NCBI GenBank assembly: GCA_030599055.1
Contig: JAUVOS010000060.1
Coordinates: forward strand, 1-12,048
Direction of reading: 5' to 3'
Source of the DNA: Lutibacter sp.
Lineage (GTDB): Bacteria > Bacteroidota > Bacteroidia > Flavobacteriales > Flavobacteriaceae
DNA: 12,048 nucleotides
The stretch's first letter is position 1. Each line of letters opens with the position of its first letter. The notes below the pieces were generated by a model that was not told the origin of the DNA, did no database searches, and saw only the letters and a list, made by a program, of their open reading frames with translations. Of the stretch, positions 5,753-12,048 are shown one piece after another. A program made the position numbers and the translations under genes.

Positions 5753-7114
5753 TTGAAAACCAAAACAACATTTTTCTGCCAAAACTGCGGTGCACAAACT
5801 TCCAAATGGATGGGGCAGTGTAGAGTTTGTAATGAGTGGAATACGATTGTCGAAGAAGTTGTTCAAAAAGAAGAAAAACGATCTTGGAAACCTTCTAATA
5901 CGAGAAAGAATACGAAAGTTAGCACACCTTTAAAAGTTTCCGAAATTGCACTTGATACTGAAACACGAATCACCACTTTTGACCGAGAATTAGATGCTGT
6001 TTTAGGTGGTGGTGTGGTTCCCGGCTCCTTAGTTTTATTAGGTGGTGAACCCGGTATTGGAAAATCTACCTTATTATTGCAAGTAGCTTTATCAATGTCA
6101 CAAAACGTGTTGTATGTATCGGGTGAGGAAAGTCAAACGCAACTCAAAATGCGTGCGGAACGTTTACAAAAACAAGATTCGGATTGCCTGTTACTCAATG
6201 AAACAAATACTCAAAATATTTTTAGACATATTGCTGAACTACAACCCGAAGTTTTAGTGATTGATTCTATTCAAACCCTACATACAAATACTATTGATGC
6301 CACACCGGGAAGTGTTTCGCAAATACGTGAGACAACAGCAGAATTGATAAAATTTTCAAAAGAAACGGCAACACCTGTTTTTTTAATTGGTCATATTACC
6401 AAAGACGGTCATATTGCCGGACCAAAAATTTTGGAGCATATGGTCGATGTCGTCTTGCAATTTGAAGGAGACCGCAATCATTTATATCGTATTTTAAGAG
6501 CTCAAAAAAATCGCTTTGGTGCAACTTCAGAAATTGGAATTTATGAAATGCAACAATCAGGTTTACGAGAAGTCAGCAATCCATCAGAATTACTGATTTC
6601 CCAAAAAGACGAAGCTTTAAGTGGTACTGTAATAGCTGCAACTTTAGAAGGCATGCGCCCTTTGATGATTGAAGTGCAAGCCTTGGTGAGTAGCGCAGTT
6701 TATGGTACGCCACAACGTTCCTCAACCGGTTACGACATCAAACGCTTACACATGCTTTTGGCTGTTTTAGAAAAACGTGCCGGATTTAAATTGGCGGCAA
6801 AAGATGTTTTTTTAAATATTGCCGGTGGTATAAAAGTAGAAGATCCCGCTATAGATTTGTCAGTAATTACAGCTGTCTTATCGTCCAATGAAAATATTGC
6901 GATACCTCAAGACACTTGTTTTGCGGCAGAAGTGGGTTTAGCCGGTGAAATAAGACCCGTAACACGAATAGAACAACGTATTGCCGAAGCTGAAAAATTG
7001 GGCTTTAAGCAGATATTTATATCAAAATTCAATAAGGTTCGTGTTGTTAAATATCAAATAGAGATTATTACTGTTGCAAAGGTTGAAGATGTTTATGGTA
7101 AATTGTTTGTTTAA
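5753..7114 (+). CDS. radA: DNA repair protein RadA (Sms), branch-migration ATPase
   Basis: This is a full-length RadA of 453 residues. RadA is a hexameric RecA-like helicase that helps RecA extend and resolve strand-exchange intermediates. It shows the N-terminal zinc finger C9-x2-C12...C23-x2-C26, Walker A GEPGIGKST (98-106), Walker B LVIDSIQT (168-175), the RadA-specific KNRFG (252-256), and the Lon-protease-like C-terminal domain (about 290-453) including GGIKVEDPAIDLS. The start is TTG at 5753: the in-frame stop TGA at 5726-5728, inside the IS right end, leaves no ATG or GTG. TTG places the first Cys at residue 9, close to the usual position 9-10. The IS relic ends only 22 bp upstream, so the original promoter has probably been replaced or must lie within the IS. 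Confidence 0.97.
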   Translation: MKTKTTFFCQNCGAQTSKWMGQCRVCNEWNTIVEEVVQKEEKRSWKPSNTRKNTKVSTPLKVSEIALDTETRITTFDRELDAVLGGGVVPGSLVLLGGEPGIGKSTLLLQVALSMSQNVLYVSGEESQTQLKMRAERLQKQDSDCLLLNETNTQNIFRHIAELQPEVLVIDSIQTLHTNTIDATPGSVSQIRETTAELIKFSKETATPVFLIGHITKDGHIAGPKILEHMVDVVLQFEGDRNHLYRILRAQKNRFGATSEIGIYEMQQSGLREVSNPSELLISQKDEALSGTVIAATLEGMRPLMIEVQALVSSAVYGTPQRSSTGYDIKRLHMLLAVLEKRAGFKLAAKDVFLNIAGGIKVEDPAIDLSVITAVLSSNENIAIPQDTCFAAEVGLAGEIRPVTRIEQRIAEAEKLGFKQIFISKFNKVRVVKYQIEIITVAKVEDVYGKLFV

Positions 7115-7188
7115 AAAAGCAAACTCTTTATCTCTAAACTCTAATTTTTCTATATTTCCTCAAAATATTCCTTTTAAAAATATTTGGC

Positions 7189-7196
7189 TAATTTTG
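7189..7196 (+). promoter_or_regulatory. -7 box of fabD promoter
   Basis: TAATTTTG is a perfect TAnnTTTG match in the 109-bp gap after radA, giving a leader of about 20 bases before the fabD ATG. No good -33 TTTG is seen at the expected distance. It suggests that fabD is transcribed independently of radA. Confidence 0.5.
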
Positions 7197-7223
7197 TAAT
7201 TTCTAATTAAGATTTAAAAATTA

Positions 7224-8111
7224 ATGAAAGCATATATATTTCCTGGACAAGGTGCCCAATTCGAAAGAATGGGAGCTGATTTATACGAAAACTCAAAGGA
7301 AGCTCGCAAATTATTTGATAGTGCAAATGAAGTTTTAGGTTTTTCAATAACCGACATCATGTTTAAAGGCACTGCCGAAGACCTTAAACAAACTAAAGTA
7401 ACCCAACCCGCTATTTTTTTGCACTCCGTAATTAGTGCAAAATTATTGGGTAGTGAATTTAAACCAGAAATGCTTGCCGGTCATTCTTTGGGTGAGTTTT
7501 CGGCTTTAGTTATGGCAAATGCCTTATCGTTTGAAGACGGTTTAAAGTTGGTTTATCAACGTGCTTTAGCCATGCAAGAAGCTTGCGAAATAGAACCATC
7601 AACAATGGCCGCTGTATTAGGTTTAGAGGATGATATCGTAGAAGAGGTTTGTAAAGAAACAAATGGAATTGTAGTCGCAGCAAATTACAACTGCCCCGGA
7701 CAATTAGTAATTTCAGGAGATGTTGTTGCTGTAAATAAAGCTTGTGAAAACCTAAAAGAAAGAGGAGCTAGACGTGCTTTAGTATTGCCAGTAGGAGGTG
7801 CTTTTCATTCTCCATTAATGGAACCTGCCCGTGAAAAACTAGCTAAAGCTATCATGGAAACAATAATTAGTAATCCTATTTGCCCTGTGTACCAAAATGC
7901 TGTAGCAGAAGCAGTAACAGATAAAGACAGTATCAAAGATAATTTGATAGCACAATTGACTTCGCCTGTAAGATGGACACAATCTATTCAACAGATGATA
8001 GCAGACGGCGGAACAGATTTTATAGAAATCGGTCCCGGAAAAGTGCTGACAGGTTTAATGCGAAAAATCAATCGAGAGGTAACAACCTCAAAAGCGATAA
8101 TTAATTTTTAA
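7224..8111 (+). CDS. fabD: Malonyl-CoA:acyl carrier protein transacylase FabD
   Basis: This 295-residue cytoplasmic enzyme moves malonyl from CoA to ACP, making the extender unit for type II fatty acid synthesis. All landmarks are present: FPGQGAQ (6-12; the oxyanion Gln is Q12, second Gln of GQGAQ), the nucleophile S88 in AGHSLGEFSAL, R113 in YQRALAMQ that binds the malonyl carboxylate, ANYNCPGQLVISG (153-165), the catalytic H195 in VGGAFHSPLM, and EIGPGKVLTGL near the C-terminus. The length is normal, about 300 to 310 in most bacteria. The ATG at 7224 begins the first beta strand MKAYIFPGQG directly, as in homologues. It is not in a fab operon here. The neighbours are radA and an LD-carboxypeptidase, each separated by over 100 bp, so it is probably monocistronic from the -7 box at 7189. 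Confidence 0.97.
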   Translation: MKAYIFPGQGAQFERMGADLYENSKEARKLFDSANEVLGFSITDIMFKGTAEDLKQTKVTQPAIFLHSVISAKLLGSEFKPEMLAGHSLGEFSALVMANALSFEDGLKLVYQRALAMQEACEIEPSTMAAVLGLEDDIVEEVCKETNGIVVAANYNCPGQLVISGDVVAVNKACENLKERGARRALVLPVGGAFHSPLMEPAREKLAKAIMETIISNPICPVYQNAVAEAVTDKDSIKDNLIAQLTSPVRWTQSIQQMIADGGTDFIEIGPGKVLTGLMRKINREVTTSKAIINF

Positions 8112-8114
8112 CAA

Positions 8115-8139
8115 AACTCGCAACTAGTCAACTCGCAAC
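8115..8139 (+). repeat. Short direct repeat, 15-bp period
   Basis: AACTCGCAAC occurs at 8115-8124 and again at 8130-8139, directly after the fabD stop. Its core ACTCGC is the complement of GCGAGT in the dispersed repeat at 8234-8239. It could be a decayed piece of the same repeat or a pairing partner for it. Confidence 0.45.
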
Positions 8140-8164
8140 AATACAACCGGTATTATGAAACGAG

Positions 8165-8244
8165 CATGTTTAATCTTGACACATGAGCGCCTTTTGCGCC
8201 ATCACGCTTTGCGTGACAAGGGAATGACTAAAAGCGAGTCGCAT
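8165..8244 (+). repeat. Dispersed intergenic repeat, copy 2
   Basis: CATGTTTAATCTTGACA (8165-8181) and GGAATGACTAAAAGCGAGTCGCAT (8221-8244, named by position only as two conserved blocks) match copy 1 at 4754-4770 and 4709-4732 on the opposite strand. The 39-bp spacer contains two small hairpins, GCGC-5-GCGC (8187-8199) and TCACGC-TTT-GCGTGA (8202-8216). The latter might also slow transcription after fabD. Confidence 0.65.
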
Positions 8245-8276
8245 AGGACACCTATAAAAAATAAACATTTAATCGT

Positions 8277-9197
8277 ATGAAATTTAAAACACCACCCTAT
8301 CTAAAAAAAGGAGACAAAGTTGCTTTAGTTGCACCTGCAGGATTTCTAACGGATGAAAAACCCATTCTTTTAGCAGAGCAATTGTTAAAATCGTGGGGTT
8401 TAGAAGCTGTAAGAGGTGATTTTCTTTTGGAACAAGACGGATATTTTGCCGGAACAGATACACAAAGATTAGAAGATTTTCAAAAAGCATTAGACAACCC
8501 AAAGATCAAGGCAATATGGGCTGTCAGAGGTGGATATGGGAGCATGCGAATTTTATCAAAACTCAATTACACGAACTTTGTCAAAAAACCCAAATGGATC
8601 ATAGGGTTTTCTGACATTACAGTTTTTCATAGTGTTTTACACAATAGAGGTTATAAGAGTATTCACGGAATAATGCCCATTCAGTTAATCAAAGCAGCAA
8701 AAGAAACTGAAAAAGCTGTTGAAAGCCTGTATAAAGCACTGTTTGGAAAGGATGTAGAAAGTATTATTACAGCATCGAAATACAATAGAATAGGAAGTGC
8801 AGAAGCCGTTATGGTAGGTGGTAATCTTTCCCTTTTACAAAGTTTGCTAGGAAGTCCATGTCAAATTAAAACAAGGGGAAAAATCTTATTTATTGAAGAG
8901 GTAGGAGAATACTTATATAAAATTGATAGGTTGTTACAAAGCTTAAAATCTGCTGGATATTTTAAAGATATCATAGGTCTGGTTGTCGGGAACTTTTCAG
9001 ATATTAAAACAGATGGAATCGTCTATAACAAAACTTATCAAGAACTGATATTAGAAGTAGTTGAAGAATATGATTATCCCGTATTATTTGATGTTCCCGC
9101 TGGTCATATCGCCGATAACAGGGCGTTGATATTAGGAGGCAAGGCCTTGATCAATGTGGGCGAATTCGTGAGTTGCATTCGTTTTCAACAAGGATAA
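8277..9197 (+). CDS. ldcA: LD-carboxypeptidase (murein tetrapeptide carboxypeptidase, family S66)
   Basis: This 306-residue protein belongs to peptidase family S66, serine carboxypeptidases that remove the terminal D-Ala from murein tetrapeptides during peptidoglycan recycling. The Ser-Glu-His triad is in its usual contexts: S112 in IIGFSDITVFH, E207 in ILFIEEVGEYLYKIDRLL, and H277 in DVPAGHIADNRAL. The N-terminal KGDKVALVAPAGF and AIWAVRGGYGSMRIL (80-93) are typical. There is no signal peptide, so it acts in the cytoplasm as in the E. coli and Pseudomonas homologues. The ATG at 8277 begins at the family's normal first strand. The gene stands alone, 165 bp after fabD with a dispersed repeat in between. 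Some S66 members act on other substrates (microcin C7 immunity, MccF), but the context and overall sequence favour LdcA. Confidence 0.93.
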   Translation: MKFKTPPYLKKGDKVALVAPAGFLTDEKPILLAEQLLKSWGLEAVRGDFLLEQDGYFAGTDTQRLEDFQKALDNPKIKAIWAVRGGYGSMRILSKLNYTNFVKKPKWIIGFSDITVFHSVLHNRGYKSIHGIMPIQLIKAAKETEKAVESLYKALFGKDVESIITASKYNRIGSAEAVMVGGNLSLLQSLLGSPCQIKTRGKILFIEEVGEYLYKIDRLLQSLKSAGYFKDIIGLVVGNFSDIKTDGIVYNKTYQELILEVVEEYDYPVLFDVPAGHIADNRALILGGKALINVGEFVSCIRFQQG

Positions 9198-9360
9198 AAA
9201 AAGTGCTATAAACCTTTTCAGGTTACAAATGTTACGTTCAAAGAATATAAAAAAGGTATTTTTACGGTATTATTAAACCTTGTGCTTAGCATTTTCTAAA
9301 AATAGAGAATTTGTCTATAGAGATTAGAACTTTTACACCACAAATATAAAATACCAAACA

Positions 9361-9924
9361 ATGAAAGCTTTTCAAATAACGCTACTATTTGCAGCAATTC
9401 TACTATTTTCAAGCTGTAAATCAACACAAAAAGAAGTTTCTGTTCAAAAGAATAATATTGAAGCTACTTCACAAATGTCTCAACACGGCATCGTGACCAA
9501 AAAAAGTTTTGTAGATGTAAAAACAACAATGGATAGATTAGAAAAGATTATTTCTAAGAATAAAAATGTTCACCTTTTTAATAGAATTAACCATGCACAA
9601 AATTCTAGAAATGCAGGTGCTCAAAACGTCGCAGACTCAGAGTTAATTATTTTTGGAAATCCAAAAGTAGGTTTGCAAATGCTCTCAAAAGACCCTAAAG
9701 CAGGACTTGATTTACCTTTAAAAATATTAGCGTATCAGGCTTTAGACGGAAAAGTTTATGTTTCGTATAGAGCTGTATCTTTTTACGGAAATATATATAA
9801 TTTAGAAGATTGTAAGGCCAAAGAAAATATGAATGCAACGATAAATAAAATCAGTGGTATCATTACAAAATCTCCTAAAGATTTTAAATTGTTTTTAGAA
9901 AAATCCAACACAAAACCACAATAG
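9361..9924 (+). CDS. DUF302-domain lipoprotein
   Basis: This 187-residue protein begins with a lipoprotein signal peptide: a hydrophobic stretch and lipobox ending SSC, with C19 as the likely lipidated residue and K20 next. It is therefore anchored to a membrane. Residues about 45-170 form a DUF302 domain, with VDVKTTMDRLEKII, LFNRINHAQNSR, the conserved IIFGNPKVGLQMLSKDP (96-112), GLDLPLKILAYQ (115-126) and DGKVYVSYRAV. DUF302 proteins are widespread; their biochemical function is not established, and a link to stress or signalling has only been suggested. It is a separate unit: a 163-bp gap precedes it and a strong terminator follows 20 bp after its stop. Confidence 0.88.
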   Translation: MKAFQITLLFAAILLFSSCKSTQKEVSVQKNNIEATSQMSQHGIVTKKSFVDVKTTMDRLEKIISKNKNVHLFNRINHAQNSRNAGAQNVADSELIIFGNPKVGLQMLSKDPKAGLDLPLKILAYQALDGKVYVSYRAVSFYGNIYNLEDCKAKENMNATINKISGIITKSPKDFKLFLEKSNTKPQ

Positions 9925-9944
9925 TTTTTTTCACCTTCTTGTTG

Positions 9945-9972
9945 AAACTGCCCTTAAGGCAGTTTTTTTTTT
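9945..9972 (+). terminator. Strong intrinsic terminator after the DUF302 lipoprotein gene
   Basis: A perfect 8-bp stem AAACTGCC / GGCAGTTT (9945-9952 / 9958-9965) has loop CTTAA and runs directly into ten consecutive T (9963-9972), three of which belong to the stem. Confidence 0.9.
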
Positions 9973-10001
9973 ATTTCTTACTTAAATTCCAATAAGTTTC
10001 T

Positions 10002-10009
10002 CATTTTTG
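10002..10009 (+). promoter_or_regulatory. Probable -7 box of the retropepsin-like gene
   Basis: CATTTTTG followed by CA is one mismatch from TAnnTTTG. It lies 21 bp before the ATG at 10031, and the TTG at 10007 that could be read as an earlier start falls within it. This supports the ATG as the true start. Confidence 0.45.
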
Positions 10010-10030
10010 CAACGTATAAAATATTTTAAA

Positions 10031-10483
10031 ATGTCGTTGAAAGATTATTTGTTAAAAAAGGATTATCACTATATAAATCTAAAAAGCACCAAGACAAATC
10101 ACTTTGAATTAAAAGCGAAAATTAATGGGGTGAAAGGCAGCTTTATTTTAGATACCGGAGCGTCAAATACTTGTGTAGGAATTGATTTGGCAGCCCATTT
10201 TAAATTAGATGTTGCAGACTCAGATACAAAAGCAGCAGGTGCAGGAGCTATAGACATGGAAACAAAACAAGCTTTAGAGGTAAAAATACAAATCGGAAAA
10301 TGGAGTTATCTTGATTTACATTTAGTTCTATTTGATTTATCACATGTAAACACCGCACTGATAAACCATAAAGCAAAACCCGTAGATGGAATTATTGGTG
10401 CAGACATACTAAAAAAAGGAAAAGCAATTATTGATTATAAAAAAAACCGACTCTACTTAAAGAAAAAGATCTTTCTTTATTAG
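10031..10483 (+). CDS. Retropepsin-like aspartic protease, single-domain (clan AA)
   Basis: This 150-residue cytoplasmic protein is built like one lobe of a retroviral-type aspartic protease. It has a substrate-facing strand, then the catalytic motif ILDTGASNTCVG (39-50, catalytic D41), a flap-like middle region and the closing hydrophobic-hydrophobic-Gly motif GIIGADILKKGKAIIDYKKNRLYL. Having only one DTGA motif, it should work as a homodimer. There is no signal peptide. I chose ATG 10031 and not TTG 10007, because the TTG falls in the likely -7 box and would add only eight poorly conserved residues. Bacterial members of this type are mostly uncharacterised, so the substrate is unknown. It sits just after a strong terminator and before a secreted cysteine peptidase, without evidence of co-transcription. 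Confidence 0.88.
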   Translation: MSLKDYLLKKDYHYINLKSTKTNHFELKAKINGVKGSFILDTGASNTCVGIDLAAHFKLDVADSDTKAAGAGAIDMETKQALEVKIQIGKWSYLDLHLVLFDLSHVNTALINHKAKPVDGIIGADILKKGKAIIDYKKNRLYLKKKIFLY

Positions 10484-10489
10484 AGATTT

Positions 10490-10589
10490 ACTTAAGACAT
10501 AGGACTATTCTTGTTTAAATTAATGTCCAATCATACTTGGTTCCTGTGTCCTTAAGTTCTCCATAGTGAGACGGTCTTAAGTCTTTTTT
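10490..10589 (+). other. Three-armed inverted-repeat leader with alternative pairings and T-run
   Basis: Arm A (10490-10504) can pair with arm B (10542-10556: 14 bp with one bulge and one G-U) or with arm C (ACTTAAGAC/GTCTTAAGT, 10490-10498 with 10574-10582, 9 perfect bp). Arms B and C can also pair through CTTAAG plus CTC/GAG (10551-10561 with 10568-10581), and arm C runs into CTTTTTT (10583-10589). The layout resembles an attenuator or a terminator for the upstream gene. No riboswitch class is recognised. Confidence 0.4.
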
Positions 10590-10624
10590 AACATCTTGTT
10601 TCAATGTAAGGTTTGTCAATATTG

Positions 10625-10632
10625 TAATTTCG
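10625..10632 (+). promoter_or_regulatory. Weak -7 candidate before the C1 peptidase gene
   Basis: TAATTTCG is one base off TAnnTTTG and is 27 bp before the ATG. A TTTG at 10612-10615 is too close to be its -33 box; it could instead pair with TATCGTCT at 10633. I cannot decide between them. Confidence 0.25.
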
Positions 10633-10658
10633 TATCGTCTAACCAAATCTAAGGAATT

Positions 10659-11873
10659 ATGATTCAAATTATAAAATGGGTGTTAATTTTATTATTAACG
10701 ACGCTATCGATGCTTGCCCAAGAGACTTTTTCTAATCGAAAAGAAAGTAAATATGAATTTAAACTAGTAAAAGATCTAGAGGCAACTCCTGTAGAAAACC
10801 AAAACAGAACAGGTACTTGCTGGAGTTTTTCTTCCCTTTCTTATTTGGAATCTGAGATTATTAGATTGGGTCATAAGCCTGTCAATTTATCAGAAATGTA
10901 TGTTGTCAGAAACGCTTATTTAGGAAAAGCGGTGAATTATTTACGAATGGGTGGCAATTTTAATTTTGCTGGTGGTGGAGCTTTCCACGATAGCCCATGG
11001 GTTATAAAACGATATGGAATTGTTCCTGAACAAGAATATTTGGGTTTAAATTACGGATACGACAAACATTATCACGCCGAAATGGAAGCTACATTAAAAG
11101 GAATGATGGAAGCTTTTAATAAAAAACCACAACATAAAAAACTTACTAAGAATTGGAAAAAAGCCTTTATTGAAGTCGTTGATGCTTATTTGGGTGATTT
11201 GCCCGATGATGTGAAGGACTATACTTTTGTAGAAGATGGGGTTACTTACAACCCAATTAGTTATGCAAAACAGTTGGGTTTAAATATGGATGATTATATT
11301 GGTTTAACTTCTTTTTCACACCATCCTTTTTACAGTTCATTTGTTATAGAAGTACCTGATAACTGGGCGATGGAATCCTCTTATAATTTGCCTTTAGATG
11401 TGTTTATGGAAGTTATGGAAGATGCCGTTATGGATGGATATACTTTTGCTTGGGGAGCAGATGTTTCCGAAAAAGGATTTTCAGCAAAAGATGCCTTGGC
11501 GATCTTACCGGAAAATATAAATACAATCAAAGAAAAAAATAAAGACGAAGAGTTTTTTACGATGGAGGACGAAGAAAAGGTAAAAAATGCTTTTATACAA
11601 CCTGTAGAAGAGCGTTGGGTTACACAAAGTGAACGTCAAGATGCCTTTGATGAACAAACTACGACAGATGACCACGGTCTGCATGTTACGGGCATCGTCA
11701 AAGACCAAAAAGGAAACAAATACTTTATTGTAAAAAATTCATGGGGCACAAAATACAACGAACGCGATGGCTATTTCTACGCATCATTTCCGTATGTACG
11801 CTATAAAACCTTGAATATAATGATTCATAAAGACGCTTTGAGCAAATCTCTAAAAAAGAAACTAGGTCTCTAA
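10659..11873 (+). CDS. Secreted C1-family cysteine peptidase (bleomycin hydrolase / aminopeptidase C-like)
   Basis: This 404-residue papain-fold peptidase has an N-terminal signal peptide (hydrophobic about 5-19, probable cleavage after MLA at 20), so it is exported, unlike cytoplasmic PepC/BleH. The active site is intact: oxyanion Q48 and nucleophile C54 in ENQNRTGTCWSFS, H342 in DDHGLHVTGIV, and N360 in IVKNSWGTKYNERDGY. NLSEMYVVRNAYLGKA (76-91) and MGGNFNFAGGGAFHDSPWVIKRYGIVPEQEY are typical of the PepC-like branch found in Bacteroidetes. The protein is somewhat shorter than classic BleH (about 450). BleH-type enzymes trim peptides as aminopeptidases through a C-terminal arm entering the active site; the C-terminus here, KKKLGL, may do this, but that is inference. 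It is preceded by a structured leader and probably monocistronic. Confidence 0.94.
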   Translation: MIQIIKWVLILLLTTLSMLAQETFSNRKESKYEFKLVKDLEATPVENQNRTGTCWSFSSLSYLESEIIRLGHKPVNLSEMYVVRNAYLGKAVNYLRMGGNFNFAGGGAFHDSPWVIKRYGIVPEQEYLGLNYGYDKHYHAEMEATLKGMMEAFNKKPQHKKLTKNWKKAFIEVVDAYLGDLPDDVKDYTFVEDGVTYNPISYAKQLGLNMDDYIGLTSFSHHPFYSSFVIEVPDNWAMESSYNLPLDVFMEVMEDAVMDGYTFAWGADVSEKGFSAKDALAILPENINTIKEKNKDEEFFTMEDEEKVKNAFIQPVEERWVTQSERQDAFDEQTTTDDHGLHVTGIVKDQKGNKYFIVKNSWGTKYNERDGYFYASFPYVRYKTLNIMIHKDALSKSLKKKLGL

Positions 11874-12006
11874 GAGAGAAAGTTTTTCTGATGAACTAAT
11901 AGTTTCTAACTTCAAATATTTAGTAGTATTTTATCTGCCTTATTCTAACAATAACGCTGATATGTAATGGCTTTAGAAATTTTCAGCTTTGCATAGTTGG
12001 TTCTAG

Positions 12007-12039
12007 AACTTTGTCAAAGTTTTAAACTTTGACAAAGTT
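12007..12039. repeat. Perfect 15-bp inverted repeat, each arm itself palindromic
   Basis: AACTTTGTCAAAGTT (12007-12021), loop TTA, and AACTTTGACAAAGTT (12025-12039) are exactly complementary. Each arm is also a 7-bp palindrome around one central base (AACTTTG/CAAAGTT), so it can fold either as one long hairpin or as two small ones. No T-run follows on the plus strand. It lies 133 bp after the peptidase stop, and no gene is visible between. I have the impression that similar elements recur in flavobacterial genomes, which would make it a REP-like repeat. Confidence 0.8.
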
Positions 12040-12048
12040 AATGCTTGA

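Noticed and set aside
9170..9181. GAGTTGCATTCG at the end of the LD-carboxypeptidase gene, an exact complement of 4706-4717
   Set aside because: A 12-base match is expected several times by chance in a 12-kb window, and the second conserved block of the dispersed repeat is absent.
10007..10030. TTG start extending the retropepsin-like protein by eight residues
   Set aside because: The TTG lies in a probable -7 box, and an ATG at 10031 gives the normal family N-terminus.
1..12048. CRISPR array, toxin-antitoxin pair, restriction or phage-defence system
   Set aside because: I found no regularly spaced repeats of CRISPR length and no matching protein families; the annotated genes are mostly housekeeping.

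Overview
The window looks like chromosomal DNA of a low-GC Bacteroidetes bacterium, most likely Flavobacteriia. The evidence is the strongly AT-biased base and codon use, the near absence of Shine-Dalgarno sequences, several -7 boxes close to the Bacteroidetes consensus TAnnTTTG, and protein variants typical of this phylum (alanine racemase with KAFAYG, a class II thymidine kinase without most zinc ligands, a C1 peptidase with NQNRTGTCWSFS). No species can be named from the sequence alone.

Layout. (1) 1-840: the 3' part of an FAD-dependent phytoene desaturase/retinol reductase-like oxidoreductase whose start lies outside the window. (2) 841-1438: a gene-poor junction. It holds a hairpin, three 12-bp-spaced GAACAC repeats, the exact 3' half of a tRNA (anticodon loop to acceptor end) and a terminator. 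This is the signature of a tRNA-targeting integration site, and it suggests that DNA to the left is or was an integrated element. (3) 1439-3620, minus strand: a probable operon tdk-alr-mscL (thymidine kinase, alanine racemase, mechanosensitive channel). (4) 3723-4421: a divergent conserved protein of unknown function, convergent with a small two-helix membrane protein (4425-4661). (5) 4800-5730: a decayed IS3-family insertion sequence with recognisable terminal inverted repeats and a truncated transposase. (6) 5753-8111: radA (recombination/repair ATPase, TTG start 22 bp from the IS end) and fabD (malonyl-CoA:ACP transacylase, own promoter). (7) 8277-9197: an LD-carboxypeptidase of peptidoglycan recycling. 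(8) 9361-11873: a DUF302 lipoprotein, a single-domain retropepsin-like protease and a secreted C1-family (BleH/aminopeptidase C-like) peptidase. (9) The right edge ends in a large perfect inverted repeat.

The genes are mostly housekeeping: D-alanine supply and murein tetrapeptide trimming (alr, ldcA), fatty acid initiation (fabD), nucleotide salvage (tdk), DNA repair (radA) and osmotic protection (mscL). I see no defence system, CRISPR array or biosynthetic cluster, and I do not claim a new system. The parts most worth checking are the non-coding ones: the tRNA-derived attachment-site remnant, a degenerate intergenic repeat present twice in opposite orientation (4709-4770 and 8165-8244), the IS3 relic next to radA, a three-armed CTTAAG leader before the C1 peptidase, and the nested palindrome at 12007-12039.
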